Assembly: GCA_005798285.1 (NCBI GenBank)
Contig: SYKE01000323.1
Location: 1 to 38,662, forward strand
DNA: 38,662 nucleotides
Direction: 5' to 3'
Source of the DNA: Actinomycetota bacterium
GTDB taxonomy: Bacteria > Armatimonadota > SYMT01
Shown one piece after another: positions 24,378-32,487 of this stretch (the first letter of the stretch is position 1; the number at the start of each line of letters is the position of its first letter). The position numbers were made by a program, and so were the translations under genes. The notes beneath the pieces are model-generated. The model had not been told where the DNA came from and searched no databases. It saw only the letters and a list, made by a program, of their open reading frames with translations.

Positions 24378-24439
24378 GGCCGGGCGACGCACGCCGGCCT
24401 GATGGGCGCCGAATCTCAGCCTGATCCGTCGCGGCGCCC
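24378..24439 (-). promoter_or_regulatory. Two GC hairpins in the sigma factor leader
   Basis: GGCCGG (24378-24383) pairs with CCGGCC (24394-24399), and GGGCGCCG (24404-24411) pairs with CGGCGCCC (24432-24439). Both are perfect arms, 24-85 nt upstream of the sigma factor ATG. They could structure its 5' untranslated RNA. No -35/-10 pair was identified. Confidence 0.4.
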
Positions 24440-24535
24440 CCGCAGGGAAGCCGTGTTGGTTCGCGCGCACCTCACCAGATTCCTGTGAATTGTTCCATCG
24501 GAGCGCAGCCGATCCCTGCCGTCAATACGGATGTA

Positions 24536-24600
24536 GGACAGAGGTGAACCGGTTTCAGCCCCTCTTGGGGCGATTTCTCCCCCCGGTTTACCCTCTGTCC
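24536..24600 (+). promoter_or_regulatory. Long stem with nested hairpin before a small membrane-protein gene
   Basis: Bases 24536-24552 pair with 24583-24600 over 17 positions (one G-T pair, one bulged C at 24591). The 30-nt loop holds a second perfect stem, GCCCC-TCTT-GGGGC (24558-24571). The outer stem ends one base before CAGGAG, the ribosome-binding site of the 69-residue protein at 24616. Position and compactness suggest a regulatory leader RNA. It does not match a riboswitch class I can name. It could also be a bidirectional terminator or a DNA palindrome between divergent genes. Confidence 0.6.
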
Positions 24601-24615
24601 GCAGGAGTCAATGCG

Positions 24616-24825
24616 ATGCTCAGCATCTTGATCAAGTTCTTCGCTCTGGCCGGCGCCGCCGCAGCGGCGTATGCAGCGCTCCGATTCGGAGCCGTTCTGG
24701 CGCCGGATGCCGTCACCGTCACGGGCTTCAACCCAATGGGCGGTCTGGTCGCACTGCCGGCGGCCATGGGCGGCGGCTTTGTCGGCGCCATGATAGCCGG
24801 TATCTTGTGTCCCTGGCGCGGCTAA
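24616..24825 (+). CDS. Small membrane protein of 69 residues
   Basis: Two hydrophobic segments are visible: about residues 3-28 (ILIKFFALAGAAAAAYAALRF) in an Ala-rich helix and about 44-64 (MGGLVALPAAMGGGFVGAMIAG), ending CPWRG. ATG 24616 has GGAG 8 nt upstream; the open frame extends further upstream but through the hairpin, so this start is clear. No family is recognised. Glycine-rich second helices suggest helix packing or a small pore-like or anchoring peptide, but this is speculation. Its stop overlaps that of the convergent isomerase gene. The long nested stem (24536-24600) just upstream is likely to control it. Confidence 0.65.
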   Translation: MLSILIKFFALAGAAAAAYAALRFGAVLAPDAVTVTGFNPMGGLVALPAAMGGGFVGAMIAGILCPWRG

Positions 24826-25739
24826 ACGAGCAGCGGCCGGAGCACGTTTCGGCCGATCAGCAAACCCCGCTTCACCAGTTCCTCAGTGCCCTCGAAGGCG
24901 CGATCCTCGTGTTCGATGCTCACCACGTAGTCGTATCCGACCGCGTAGAGGGCACTGATGAAGCGGTCCCAGCGCACCTGCCCCAAACCCGGGAGACGCG
25001 GCACCTGCCATCCCATGCCGCAGCTCATCACTCCATTTCTGTAAAGACCCTCGGTATTGATCTCCATGTCCTTGGCGTGAACATGGAAGATGCGTTCCTT
25101 AAGTTCGTAGACCGCGCGCTCGGCATCAATGAACTGCCAGAGCAGATGAGAAGGATCGAGGTTGATGCCGAAGTTCTCATCGGGTATTCGGGAGAACATC
25201 TCACGCCAGATCGCCGGAGAAATCGCCATGTTGTCGCCGCCGGGCCACTCATCGTTTGAGAAGATCATCGGGCAGTTCTCGATTGCGATCTTGACCCCAC
25301 GATCACCGGCGAACCAGACGATTTCGGGCCAAACGTGCTGGAAGAGATCGAAATTCTCCTGGATGGACTTTGTCTTGTCGCGGCCTATAAACGTTCCAAC
25401 CACGGGCACGGCAAGCAGCGAGGCAGCCCGGATCACGTGCTTCAGGTGTTCGATGACCGCAGCCCGGTGTTCCAGATCAGGGTGAAGGGGGTTGGGGTAG
25501 TAGCCCAGGGAGCTGATCTGGAGCCCCTGCGCCTCCAGCAAGTTCCTCACGGTCGCCGCGCCGTGCTCACTCATGGTCGCGACATCGAGATGGCTCACTC
25601 CGGCATACCGGCGCCCCGCGCCCTCGCCGCATGGCCAGCAGGCCAGTTCCAGCATTTCGAATCCGGACGCGGAAGCCCACCGGGCCACCTCTACCAGCGA
25701 GAGCTCCGGCAGTGCGGCACTCATGAATCCTAACTTCAT
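24822..25739 (-). CDS. Sugar phosphate isomerase/epimerase (AP endonuclease family 2 fold)
   Basis: This 305-residue TIM-barrel protein of the xylose-isomerase-like group probably interconverts keto and aldo sugars or epimerises inositol-type substrates. The expected metal-site residues occur in KIAIENCPM (Glu), NLDPSHL (Asp, His), HVHAKD (His) and SIEHED (Glu). No signal peptide is seen. Its ATG at 25739 overlaps the stop of the small membrane protein upstream (ATGA), so they are coupled. Across a 74-bp divergent gap lies the acyl-CoA synthetase/Gfo/dehydrogenase/SDR run, so a shared sugar or polyol pathway is plausible. The substrate cannot be assigned. Confidence 0.88.
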   Translation of the reverse strand: MKLGFMSAALPELSLVEVARWASASGFEMLELACWPCGEGAGRRYAGVSHLDVATMSEHGAATVRNLLEAQGLQISSLGYYPNPLHPDLEHRAAVIEHLKHVIRAASLLAVPVVGTFIGRDKTKSIQENFDLFQHVWPEIVWFAGDRGVKIAIENCPMIFSNDEWPGGDNMAISPAIWREMFSRIPDENFGINLDPSHLLWQFIDAERAVYELKERIFHVHAKDMEINTEGLYRNGVMSCGMGWQVPRLPGLGQVRWDRFISALYAVGYDYVVSIEHEDRAFEGTEELVKRGLLIGRNVLRPLLV

Positions 25740-26137
25740 CCTTCAGACTCCCCTCTCGCGGTCTCGACCAGCGGCCGCGGAAGACCCTCTATACAACTCA
25801 ATAAAACGCCCTCGGATCTTGCCGGAGGGAGGGTCGGCGGTGGGCATTCGGATTCCGACCCGATCCAACGGTTCCGGCAATTCTGCAGAGCTCTACCGGC
25901 GTAACGGCCCCGCACAAACTCCACCACGAGCACGCCCCCGATAGCTCCAATCGAGAGCAGTGGAAGACGCCTCGCGAGGTGGGGGCGATCCGCCACCAGG
26001 CGACCCACCCCGAACAGACCTATGACTCCCGCCAACGCGAACCAGAGCAACGCCTGGCGGCGATTGAACCGCCACGCCAGACTGAAACAGGTGAGCGCGG
26101 CCGACCAGCCGACCAGCAGGAACCAGAAGGCTCTCAT
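25736..26137 (-). CDS. Small three-helix membrane protein
   Basis: This 133-residue protein has three hydrophobic segments: about 3-21 (FWFLLVGWSAALTCFSLAW), 27-46 (QALLWFALAGVIGLFGVGRL) and 58-76 (LPLLSIGAIGGVLVVEFV). A hydrophilic tail with several prolines follows. The start is ATG 26137; no strong Shine-Dalgarno precedes it. Support for it being real is the 4-base stop overlap with the isomerase gene and the clean hydrophobic periodicity. I do not recognise a family. It could be an accessory membrane component of the pathway encoded alongside. Confidence 0.6.
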   Translation of the reverse strand: MRAFWFLLVGWSAALTCFSLAWRFNRRQALLWFALAGVIGLFGVGRLVADRPHLARRLPLLSIGAIGGVLVVEFVRGRYAGRALQNCRNRWIGSESECPPPTLPPARSEGVLLSCIEGLPRPLVETARGESEG

Positions 26138-26211
26138 CGGGAAAACTCGCGTGGAAACTTCCTGCGGCGCACACGCCAGCGCCCCGGGGGAATTCGAGAC
26201 CAGGGAACCGC

Positions 26212-27720
26212 ATGCTGAAGCATCTGATACACACCGCCGAACGACAAAGGCAACATCCGGCACTGATCGACGCGGCCGGTATCCATTCGTATGGTACCCT
26301 GCTTTCGCGCTCCCGAACGGTGGCTGCCCGCCTCTTGCAGAACACCGAGGACCTCGATGGGGCGCGAATCGGCCTCCTTTGCACTCCCGGGCTGGACTAT
26401 GTCGCGGGACAGTGGGGAATCTGGATGGCTGGTGGAGTGGTCGTTCCGCTCTCCCCGCAACATCCGTCCGCGGAGTGGCATTCCGCGCTCGAGTCCGCCG
26501 AGGCCGGCGCCCTGGTTGCGGACTCCGCCCATGCACCTGGGTCTGCCGAAACGGCTCGCGAGCTCGACCTGCGCTGCGTGGCGTCCGGCGAGGCCCCGGC
26601 GCTCGACCCGGGCCCCCTGCCGGAGATCCGGGCGAACCGACCCGCCATAATGCTCTTCACCAGCGGAACCACCTCACGTCCGAAGGGAGTCGTCACGTCT
26701 CACGAAACGATTGAAGCTCAAGTTCGCTCGTTGGTGGAGGCATGGGAGTGGTCCGCCCGTGATCGAATCCTGCACGTGCTGCCGCTCCATCACATTCACG
26801 GTGTCATCAACGTACTGGGATGCGCGCTTTACGCCGGAGCCTGCTGCGAATTCATGCCGTTCGACGAGGCGCGGGTGTGGCGGCGACTGGGATCGGGCGA
26901 CGTTTCGCTGTTCATGGCGGTGCCGACCATCTACCGTCGATTGCTTCGCTGGTGGGATGTCGCAGAGGATGCCGAGCGAAGCGACCTGCGCGCCGGCCTC
27001 CATGCCGTTCGCCTGATGGTCTCCGGCTCCGCCGCGCTGCCGGTAAGCGTACTGGAGGCATGGCGAGAGCGCACCGGACACACCCTGCTGGAGCGCTATG
27101 GAATGACTGAGATCGGGATGGCTCTCTCAAACCCGCTTCACGGCGAGCGCGTGCCTGGAAGCGTGGGGACGCCCCTGCCCGGTGTGGACGTGCGCGTGGT
27201 GGATGAGCGGGGTGCGGCGTGCCCGGAAGGCGCGCCCGGTGAAATTCAGGTCCGAGGCGCCACGGTGTTCCAGGAATACTGGGGGGCACCGGAGGCCACG
27301 AGATCCGCGTTCGACAACGGCTGGTTTCGAACCGGCGATGTTGCAGTGGTCCGAGACGGTGTCTATCGAATTCTCGGGAGAGCCTCCGTCGACATCATCA
27401 AGACCGGGGGCTACAAAGTCTCCGCACTGGAGATCGAGGAGGTGTTCCGGGAGCACGCCGACATCGTCGATCTCGCCGTTGTTGGGCTGCCGGACGAAGA
27501 GTGGGGCGAGCGGGTGACCGCCGTCGTTGTACCTCGCGACGGGACGGAGGTAGTGCTCGAGCCCCTTCGGGAGTGGGGGCGCACCCGCCTGGCGGCTTAC
27601 AAGCTGCCGTCGCTCCTGGTGGTTCGCGCAGAACTGCCCCGCAACGCCATGGGGAAGGTCAACAAGCCCGAGTTGATACGCAGTCTTGCTCCACACTCCG
27701 ATCGGGCGACGAAACTCTAA
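26212..27720 (+). CDS. AMP-forming acyl-CoA synthetase, malonyl-CoA synthetase-like
   Basis: This 502-residue enzyme of the ANL superfamily activates a carboxylate as the acyl-AMP and then the CoA thioester. The P-loop LFTSGTTSRPKGV (149-161), LLERYGMTEIGMALSNPL, GWFRTGDVA, and the hinge and catalytic-lysine motifs GRASVDIIKTGGYKVS and NAMGKVNKPEL are intact. The YGMTEIGMALSNPL block and the PGSVGTPLPGV sequence resemble MatB/ACSF3 malonyl-CoA synthetases, but the acid selectivity cannot be proved. ATG 26212 has AGGGA 7 nt upstream. It is 92 bp before the Gfo/Idh gene and divergent from the isomerase pair. Confidence 0.9.
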   Translation: MLKHLIHTAERQRQHPALIDAAGIHSYGTLLSRSRTVAARLLQNTEDLDGARIGLLCTPGLDYVAGQWGIWMAGGVVVPLSPQHPSAEWHSALESAEAGALVADSAHAPGSAETARELDLRCVASGEAPALDPGPLPEIRANRPAIMLFTSGTTSRPKGVVTSHETIEAQVRSLVEAWEWSARDRILHVLPLHHIHGVINVLGCALYAGACCEFMPFDEARVWRRLGSGDVSLFMAVPTIYRRLLRWWDVAEDAERSDLRAGLHAVRLMVSGSAALPVSVLEAWRERTGHTLLERYGMTEIGMALSNPLHGERVPGSVGTPLPGVDVRVVDERGAACPEGAPGEIQVRGATVFQEYWGAPEATRSAFDNGWFRTGDVAVVRDGVYRILGRASVDIIKTGGYKVSALEIEEVFREHADIVDLAVVGLPDEEWGERVTAVVVPRDGTEVVLEPLREWGRTRLAAYKLPSLLVVRAELPRNAMGKVNKPELIRSLAPHSDRATKL

Positions 27721-27812
27721 CGGCCCCCAACGCTTCGGCGAAGGGCATCCCGGCCCTCAAGCGAACTTAGCCTCTGTTGTCGAGTTTGCAAAGAGTGTGG
27801 AGGGCGATGCCG

Positions 27813-28799
27813 ATGGACGGCCGCATTGGATGGGGCATTATCAGCAGCGCGAACATCTCAAGGCGCGCGCTCATTCCGGCGATTGCCGCCGCAGGCAACG
27901 CGACGCTCGAATGCGTGGGGACGCCCAACGCCGCGAAGGTGGAAGCGAATGCCCGCGAGTTCGGCTATCGCATTCTGCCGAGTTACGAGTCCGTGCTCGA
28001 GGATCCCTCGGTGACGGCGATCTACAATCCCCTGCCGAACGGATTGCACGCCGAGTGGAGCATCCGCGCGATGGAGGCCGGGAAGCACGTCCTCTGCGAG
28101 AAACCCTTCACCTGCAATGCCGGTGAAATCGCGGCGATGGTGGATGTGTCGCGGCGGACCGGCATGTGGCTGATGGAAGCGTTCATGTACCGGTTCCACC
28201 CACAAATGGCGCTCGCGAAGGAGATCCTTCAAAGCGGGCGCCTTGGAACTCTTCGATTCATTCGCGCCTCGTTCACGTTTAACTCCGCGCCGGACCCGAA
28301 CAATCCTCGGTTCCAACGAGGGCAAGGACCTGGAGCGCTCCTGGATGTGGGCTGCTACTGTGTGAACGCCGTGAGGCACTTCAGCGATGGCGCGCCGGCG
28401 GCGGTCACCGCGTGGTCCAGCATCGAAGCCGAGTGCGGCGGCGACATGACGACCACGGCGCTGCTGGAGTATCCCACCCATACAGCACTCATCGACTGCA
28501 GCTTCGAGTCGTTTGGCCGGGCCGGGGTTGAACTCGTGGGCAGCGCCGGCAAGCTGGAGATCCCCAAACCCTGGCTCCCGGGCCTCGATCCCGCCGTCAT
28601 CGTGGTGACCGACAAGAATGGCGTTGAAACGTTCACCACCGAAGGCGTGGACCAGTACCGGTTGATGGTAGAACACTTTGGGGATTGCATCCTGAACAAT
28701 CACCCGCCGGTCCGTGGCCCGGAAGATGCCCACGAAAACATGCGCGTCCTCGATGCTATCGCCTTGAGCGCCGCCCAACATCAACGGATTGAACTATGA
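27813..28799 (+). CDS. Gfo/Idh/MocA-family oxidoreductase
   Basis: This is probably an NAD(P)-dependent sugar or polyol dehydrogenase. The N-terminal Rossmann motif appears in WGIISSANISRRALIPAI, followed by the conserved VLCEKPFTCN lysine-proline motif (about residues 88-97) and the GALLDVGCYCVNAVRHF segment with the catalytic-type residues of the family. The start ATG 27813 has GGAGGG 8 nt upstream; ATG 27807 and an upstream frame to 27777 are alternatives. Length (328 residues) is typical. The stop overlaps the next dehydrogenase by four bases. Substrate is unknown. Confidence 0.9.
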   Translation: MDGRIGWGIISSANISRRALIPAIAAAGNATLECVGTPNAAKVEANAREFGYRILPSYESVLEDPSVTAIYNPLPNGLHAEWSIRAMEAGKHVLCEKPFTCNAGEIAAMVDVSRRTGMWLMEAFMYRFHPQMALAKEILQSGRLGTLRFIRASFTFNSAPDPNNPRFQRGQGPGALLDVGCYCVNAVRHFSDGAPAAVTAWSSIEAECGGDMTTTALLEYPTHTALIDCSFESFGRAGVELVGSAGKLEIPKPWLPGLDPAVIVVTDKNGVETFTTEGVDQYRLMVEHFGDCILNNHPPVRGPEDAHENMRVLDAIALSAAQHQRIEL

Positions 28800-29773
28800 G
28801 CCTGTTGAAGGTCGTCGTCAGCGACTTCCTGTTTGAAGATCTCCAGCCTGAGATCGACGCTCTAGCCGGCATCGCCGAGGTCTCGGCGATGGGTCGGTAC
28901 CCCGGAGCCGCCGAGTTTCTGGCGCGTGCGAGCGATGCCGACGGCATTCTCTGCCAGATGGCGCCCCTGGATCGAGAGGTGATGCAGGGCCTTCGAAAGT
29001 GCCGCGTCATCGTGCGGTACGGCGTGGGGGTCGACAATCTCGACGTAGCGGGCGCCACGGAGGCCGGCATCGCGGTCTGCAACGTGCCGGACTATTGCAC
29101 CGACGATGTGGCCGATCACACCCTGACCCTGATGCTCGGTCTGGTTAGAAAGCTGCCCGCATCGATCGATCAACTGAAACGCGGTGGTTGGGGACATCCG
29201 GAGATCCGCCCCATTCGGCGTTTGGCCTCGCTCACGTTGGGTTGCTTTGGCTTCGGACGGATCGCTCGTTCTGTGTGCGCTCGCGCTCTGGCCTTCGGCT
29301 TCAAGGTCGTTGCTTACGATCCCTACGTTCCAGACGTGGTGTTCCAGGCCGCCGGCGTGACGCCGGTGGATCAGGAGACCCTCCTGAGAACCGCGGACGT
29401 GATCACGCTGCACATGCCATTGACGGATGACACGCGCGGACTGCTGAGTGACGAGACGCTCTCCCAGGCGAAACGAGGCGTGCACGTGGTGAATACCGCT
29501 CGCGGGGGCCTCATCGACACGCCATCGCTCATCCGCGCCCTCGATTCGGGTCAGGTTGGAGGGGCCGCACTCGACGTGCTGGACGTAGAACCCATTCGGC
29601 CGGACCACCCGCTGTGGCAGCGCCCGAACGTGTTCATGACGGGCCATCTCGCGTGGTACTCCGAAGAGGCGCTCCGGCAGCTCCAACGGCAGGTGGGAGA
29701 AGAGTGCGCACGGGTCCTCCGAGGCGAGGAACCCCGAAGCTGCGTGAACCCTGAACACCGGGAGCGTAGATGA
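28796..29773 (+). CDS. D-2-hydroxyacid dehydrogenase (phosphoglycerate dehydrogenase-like)
   Basis: This 325-residue NAD-dependent dehydrogenase of the D-isomer-specific family carries the Rossmann GFGRIA (152-157), catalytic arginine R236 (NTARGGLID), glutamate E265 (LDVEP) and histidine H284 (TGHLAWYS). It lacks the ACT or ASB regulatory domain of long SerA, and resembles the CtBP-type short form. It may reduce a 2-keto acid or oxidise a hydroxy acid. ATG 28796 overlaps the Gfo/Idh stop, and its own stop overlaps the SDR start, so all three are translated as a set. Confidence 0.91.
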   Translation: MSLLKVVVSDFLFEDLQPEIDALAGIAEVSAMGRYPGAAEFLARASDADGILCQMAPLDREVMQGLRKCRVIVRYGVGVDNLDVAGATEAGIAVCNVPDYCTDDVADHTLTLMLGLVRKLPASIDQLKRGGWGHPEIRPIRRLASLTLGCFGFGRIARSVCARALAFGFKVVAYDPYVPDVVFQAAGVTPVDQETLLRTADVITLHMPLTDDTRGLLSDETLSQAKRGVHVVNTARGGLIDTPSLIRALDSGQVGGAALDVLDVEPIRPDHPLWQRPNVFMTGHLAWYSEEALRQLQRQVGEECARVLRGEEPRSCVNPEHRERR

Positions 29774-30534
29774 GCAGCTTCGCCCCGCTTGCGGCGGGAC
29801 AGTTGGCGGGCCGGGTAGCGCTCGTAACCGGCGCCGCCGGCGGCATCGGCGCGGAGACCGTTCGGCGGCTGGTTCAGGAGGGCGTGCGAGTCGCCGCGGT
29901 GGATCGCTCCGAAGCCGGCCTGCGGACGCTCAGCGACTCAGTGGGAGACTCCGTACTGGCGTTCCCGGCGGACCTCACCGATGAGTCGGCGGTTTGTTCG
30001 CTCGTCGCGCAGACGGTGGAGCGGTTCGGCGAACTCCACATCGTGGTGAACGGAGCCGGCGTGCTTGCCCGAACCCCGTTCGAGCAAATCAGCAAGGCAG
30101 AGTGGGATCGGGTGATGGACATCAACCTCGGGTCGATGTTCCTCGTGTGTCGAGAGAGTTGTCCACACCTCAAGGCCGCCGGCTGGGGTCGCATTATCAA
30201 TCTCGCCAGCCTGGCGGGTCAGGTCGGCGGCGTCGTGGCGGGGGCGCACTACTCCGCATCCAAGGCGGCCGCCATCAGCCTCACGCGCTCGCTCGCGAAG
30301 TACCTGGGACCGCACGGCATCCGCTGCAACGTGATCGCGCCGGCGGGAGTGGACACCCCCATGCTCGACGAGTTCACCGAGCCGGAGCGTACGGTTTTGA
30401 TTTCCGGCATTCCCGCGGGGCGATTCTGCACGCCTGCTGAGATCGCCGAACTGGTGCTCTGGTTGGCCTCCCCGGCCACGGACTTCATCACCGGACAGAC
30501 GATCAATATCAACGGTGGCGCATACTTCGGGTAG
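29770..30534 (+). CDS. SDR-family oxidoreductase (FabG-like)
   Basis: A classical short-chain dehydrogenase of 254 residues. The NAD(P) motif TGAAGGIG (20-27), VNGAGV (93-98), N119, S147, Y161 and K165 (HYSASK) form the expected catalytic set. Pathway context suggests oxidation of a sugar alcohol or hydroxy acid rather than fatty acid synthesis; this is inference. ATG 29770 has GGAG upstream and overlaps the preceding gene by 4 bases. It ends the oxidoreductase run. The following membrane-protein gene starts 35 bp downstream and may be cotranscribed. Confidence 0.92.
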   Translation: MSSFAPLAAGQLAGRVALVTGAAGGIGAETVRRLVQEGVRVAAVDRSEAGLRTLSDSVGDSVLAFPADLTDESAVCSLVAQTVERFGELHIVVNGAGVLARTPFEQISKAEWDRVMDINLGSMFLVCRESCPHLKAAGWGRIINLASLAGQVGGVVAGAHYSASKAAAISLTRSLAKYLGPHGIRCNVIAPAGVDTPMLDEFTEPERTVLISGIPAGRFCTPAEIAELVLWLASPATDFITGQTININGGAYFG

Positions 30535-30569
30535 GCTGCCGGTGAGGCGCGCCCCGGCCCGGAACTGCC

Positions 30570-31556
30570 GTGCATTCAGAGGCCCCATCCCCGATTGTTG
30601 CCCTGGGTTCTGCCCTCAACCAAGCCCGCGAACTCCTCACGGGCGCGGGCGCCTGGTCGCGGTGGCGGGCACTCTGGCTGCATGCCTCCCTCGCGGGGAT
30701 TGTTGGAGTCGGAGTGCAGCCGCCGCCGTTGGGCCTGCTTGAGCCGGTGTGGTCGGAGCCCGAAGCCCGAGCCGACCTACTCCGGGACCTGACCGCTCAT
30801 GCTCCCTTGCTCGTGGTGCTCTCTCTTGTGCTGCTCGGGGCGCTGGCCACAGTACGAGGCTTCCTTCTTGCCTTCGTCACCGACGTGATGAAGGGGGGCA
30901 CAGAGTCGGCTGCCCGCTCCACCGGCCAACTCGGCGGCGGCGTTCGCCACTTCATCTGGTCCTCCGCGTGGACCCTGCCGCTCTACTTGGTCTTGTTCGC
31001 GGCGGAGTGGCTCACAGCGGCGAAAGGCTATCAGAAGCTGTTGATTGCACCTGATCAGGAGTTGCTCCCTGTCATCCTCGCCGTGCTGGCCCAGTTCCTT
31101 GTGATTCTCCTGCCGTGGGTGTTCCTGACACTACCGGCGATGTGTCTGATGTATGAGTTGACGCCGGTCGGCATGATTCTCTGGAGTCAGCCTCCCAGCG
31201 CTGCCGCGTCGCGGGTCCTGCGGGGGTTTGCGCGGCGGCCGCGTGCGGCGCTCGGGTACTTCACCCTTCGGCTCCTCATCCAGTGCGTGGGCTCCGCGGT
31301 CGGCGGACTCGCGGCGTCCGTGGCTGCTATCCTTGGGGGCGCCGTCGCAGCTCCGGCATGGCTGGCAGCAGCATCGCCACTTCTGGCGGCAGGCCCGGAG
31401 TGGCAGCGCACAGCCTGCCAGTGGTCCGGCGCCGCTCTTGGGGGAGCTCTCTTCTACGTCGTGGCGTGTCTCTTGCTGGTGCCCCTCAGCACCGTTCAGT
31501 TCAGCTTTGCCGACCAATTTTGCCGTCAGATCGACGGCTGGAACTCGATCCCATGA
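30570..31556 (+). CDS. Polytopic membrane protein of unknown function
   Basis: The 328-residue protein has roughly six to seven hydrophobic segments, among them PLLVVLSLVLLGALATVRGFL, HFIWSSAWTLPLYLVLF and LLPVILAVLAQFLVILLPWVFL, plus a small-residue-rich helix pair near the C-terminus. The layout recalls glycerophosphoryl diester phosphodiesterase-type membrane domains and DUF975-like proteins, but no named family is secure. The GTG start 30570 has only a weak GGA upstream. The stop overlaps the PHP gene by four bases, so their products are likely made together. Downstream coupling to a phosphoesterase hints at a membrane-linked phosphate metabolism, without proof. Confidence 0.75.
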   Translation: MHSEAPSPIVALGSALNQARELLTGAGAWSRWRALWLHASLAGIVGVGVQPPPLGLLEPVWSEPEARADLLRDLTAHAPLLVVLSLVLLGALATVRGFLLAFVTDVMKGGTESAARSTGQLGGGVRHFIWSSAWTLPLYLVLFAAEWLTAAKGYQKLLIAPDQELLPVILAVLAQFLVILLPWVFLTLPAMCLMYELTPVGMILWSQPPSAAASRVLRGFARRPRAALGYFTLRLLIQCVGSAVGGLAASVAAILGGAVAAPAWLAAASPLLAAGPEWQRTACQWSGAALGGALFYVVACLLLVPLSTVQFSFADQFCRQIDGWNSIP

Positions 31557-32419
31557 TTGATCTACACGCCCATACGACCGCATCCGACGGTTCATTCACC
31601 CCGACCGAGTTGGTGCAGCTCGCCCTGTCGCTCGGTCTGACGGCTCTTGCCGTGACCGACCACGACACGATCGACGGCGTGCCGGAAGCCGTTGAAGCTG
31701 CCGCCATGACGGGCACGCTGGAGGTGGTTCCCGGCATCGAGTTCTCCGTGGACTACATTCACGGTGAATTCCACCTCCTGGGCTACTTCGTGGATGTCGC
31801 CCAACCCGCGTTTCTCAGCCGCGTCAGGTACCTTCAGGAGAACCGCTTCAATCGAAACCAGGTGATGGTGCGCCTCATGCAGGAGCAGGGGTTCGAGATC
31901 ACCCTCGCTGATGTCGAAGCAGAGGCGGGTGGGGGACAGATCGGGCGGCCGCACATGGCCCGAGCCATGATGCGGAAGGGTTACGTTCAATCCGTCCAGG
32001 AGGCGTTCAACGAATATCTGGCCGACGGGAAGCCGCTGCACGTGCCTAAAGTCAAGCTCGATCCGGCTGAGGCCATTGAACTGGTTCACGCGGCGGGTGG
32101 AGTGGCCGTCCTGGCACACCCCCGGTTTCTAGGCTTCAGCGCCCGAGACGAGCTGTTTACCGAGCTCACGCGGCTTCGGGCGCTGGGGTTGGACGGACTG
32201 GAATGCTATTACAGCCAGCACTCCTCCGAGCAAACCGAGACTTACCTGGGAATGGCGGCGGAGTTGGATCTGGTGGTCACCTCCGGCAGTGACTTTCACG
32301 GAGTTTCCAAGCCCGACGTGCCGCTGGGCGTGGTGTTTCAGGGCAAGCCCGGAGCTCCCGAGCTGCTGGAGCGCCTTCGGGCTCGGCGAAACGAAAGGCA
32401 GATCGTCGTGGCCCCGTGA
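31553..32419 (+). CDS. PHP-domain phosphoesterase (RNase AM/YciV-like)
   Basis: The 288-residue protein starts at once with the PHP metal motif DLHAHTTASDG (H5, H7, D12) followed by VTDHDTIDG, GIEFS and HLLGYFVD, and ends with VLAHPRF and SGSDFHG. These are the residues for three metal ions. The overall layout fits the YciV/RNase AM type, which acts on 3',5'-nucleoside bisphosphates or short 5'-ends, rather than PolC or histidinol phosphatase. The ATG at 31553 overlaps the stop of the membrane-protein gene, and an in-frame extension further upstream is only a shadow of that gene. Confidence 0.88.
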   Translation: MIDLHAHTTASDGSFTPTELVQLALSLGLTALAVTDHDTIDGVPEAVEAAAMTGTLEVVPGIEFSVDYIHGEFHLLGYFVDVAQPAFLSRVRYLQENRFNRNQVMVRLMQEQGFEITLADVEAEAGGGQIGRPHMARAMMRKGYVQSVQEAFNEYLADGKPLHVPKVKLDPAEAIELVHAAGGVAVLAHPRFLGFSARDELFTELTRLRALGLDGLECYYSQHSSEQTETYLGMAAELDLVVTSGSDFHGVSKPDVPLGVVFQGKPGAPELLERLRARRNERQIVVAP

Positions 32420-32487
32420 GCGAAACTCCAGCGGCAATGATGCGTTGATATGGCAGAGGGTGAAGCATCCCCTCATGGAAAGCTGAA

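Noticed and set aside
24490-24615. N-terminal extension of the 69-residue membrane protein
   Set aside because: It would run through the long hairpin. ATG 24616 with GGAG 8 nt upstream gives a natural membrane-protein start.
31283-31552. N-terminal extension of the PHP protein
   Set aside because: It lies inside the membrane-protein gene in another frame. The PHP motif begins at the ATG 31553, which overlaps the previous stop.
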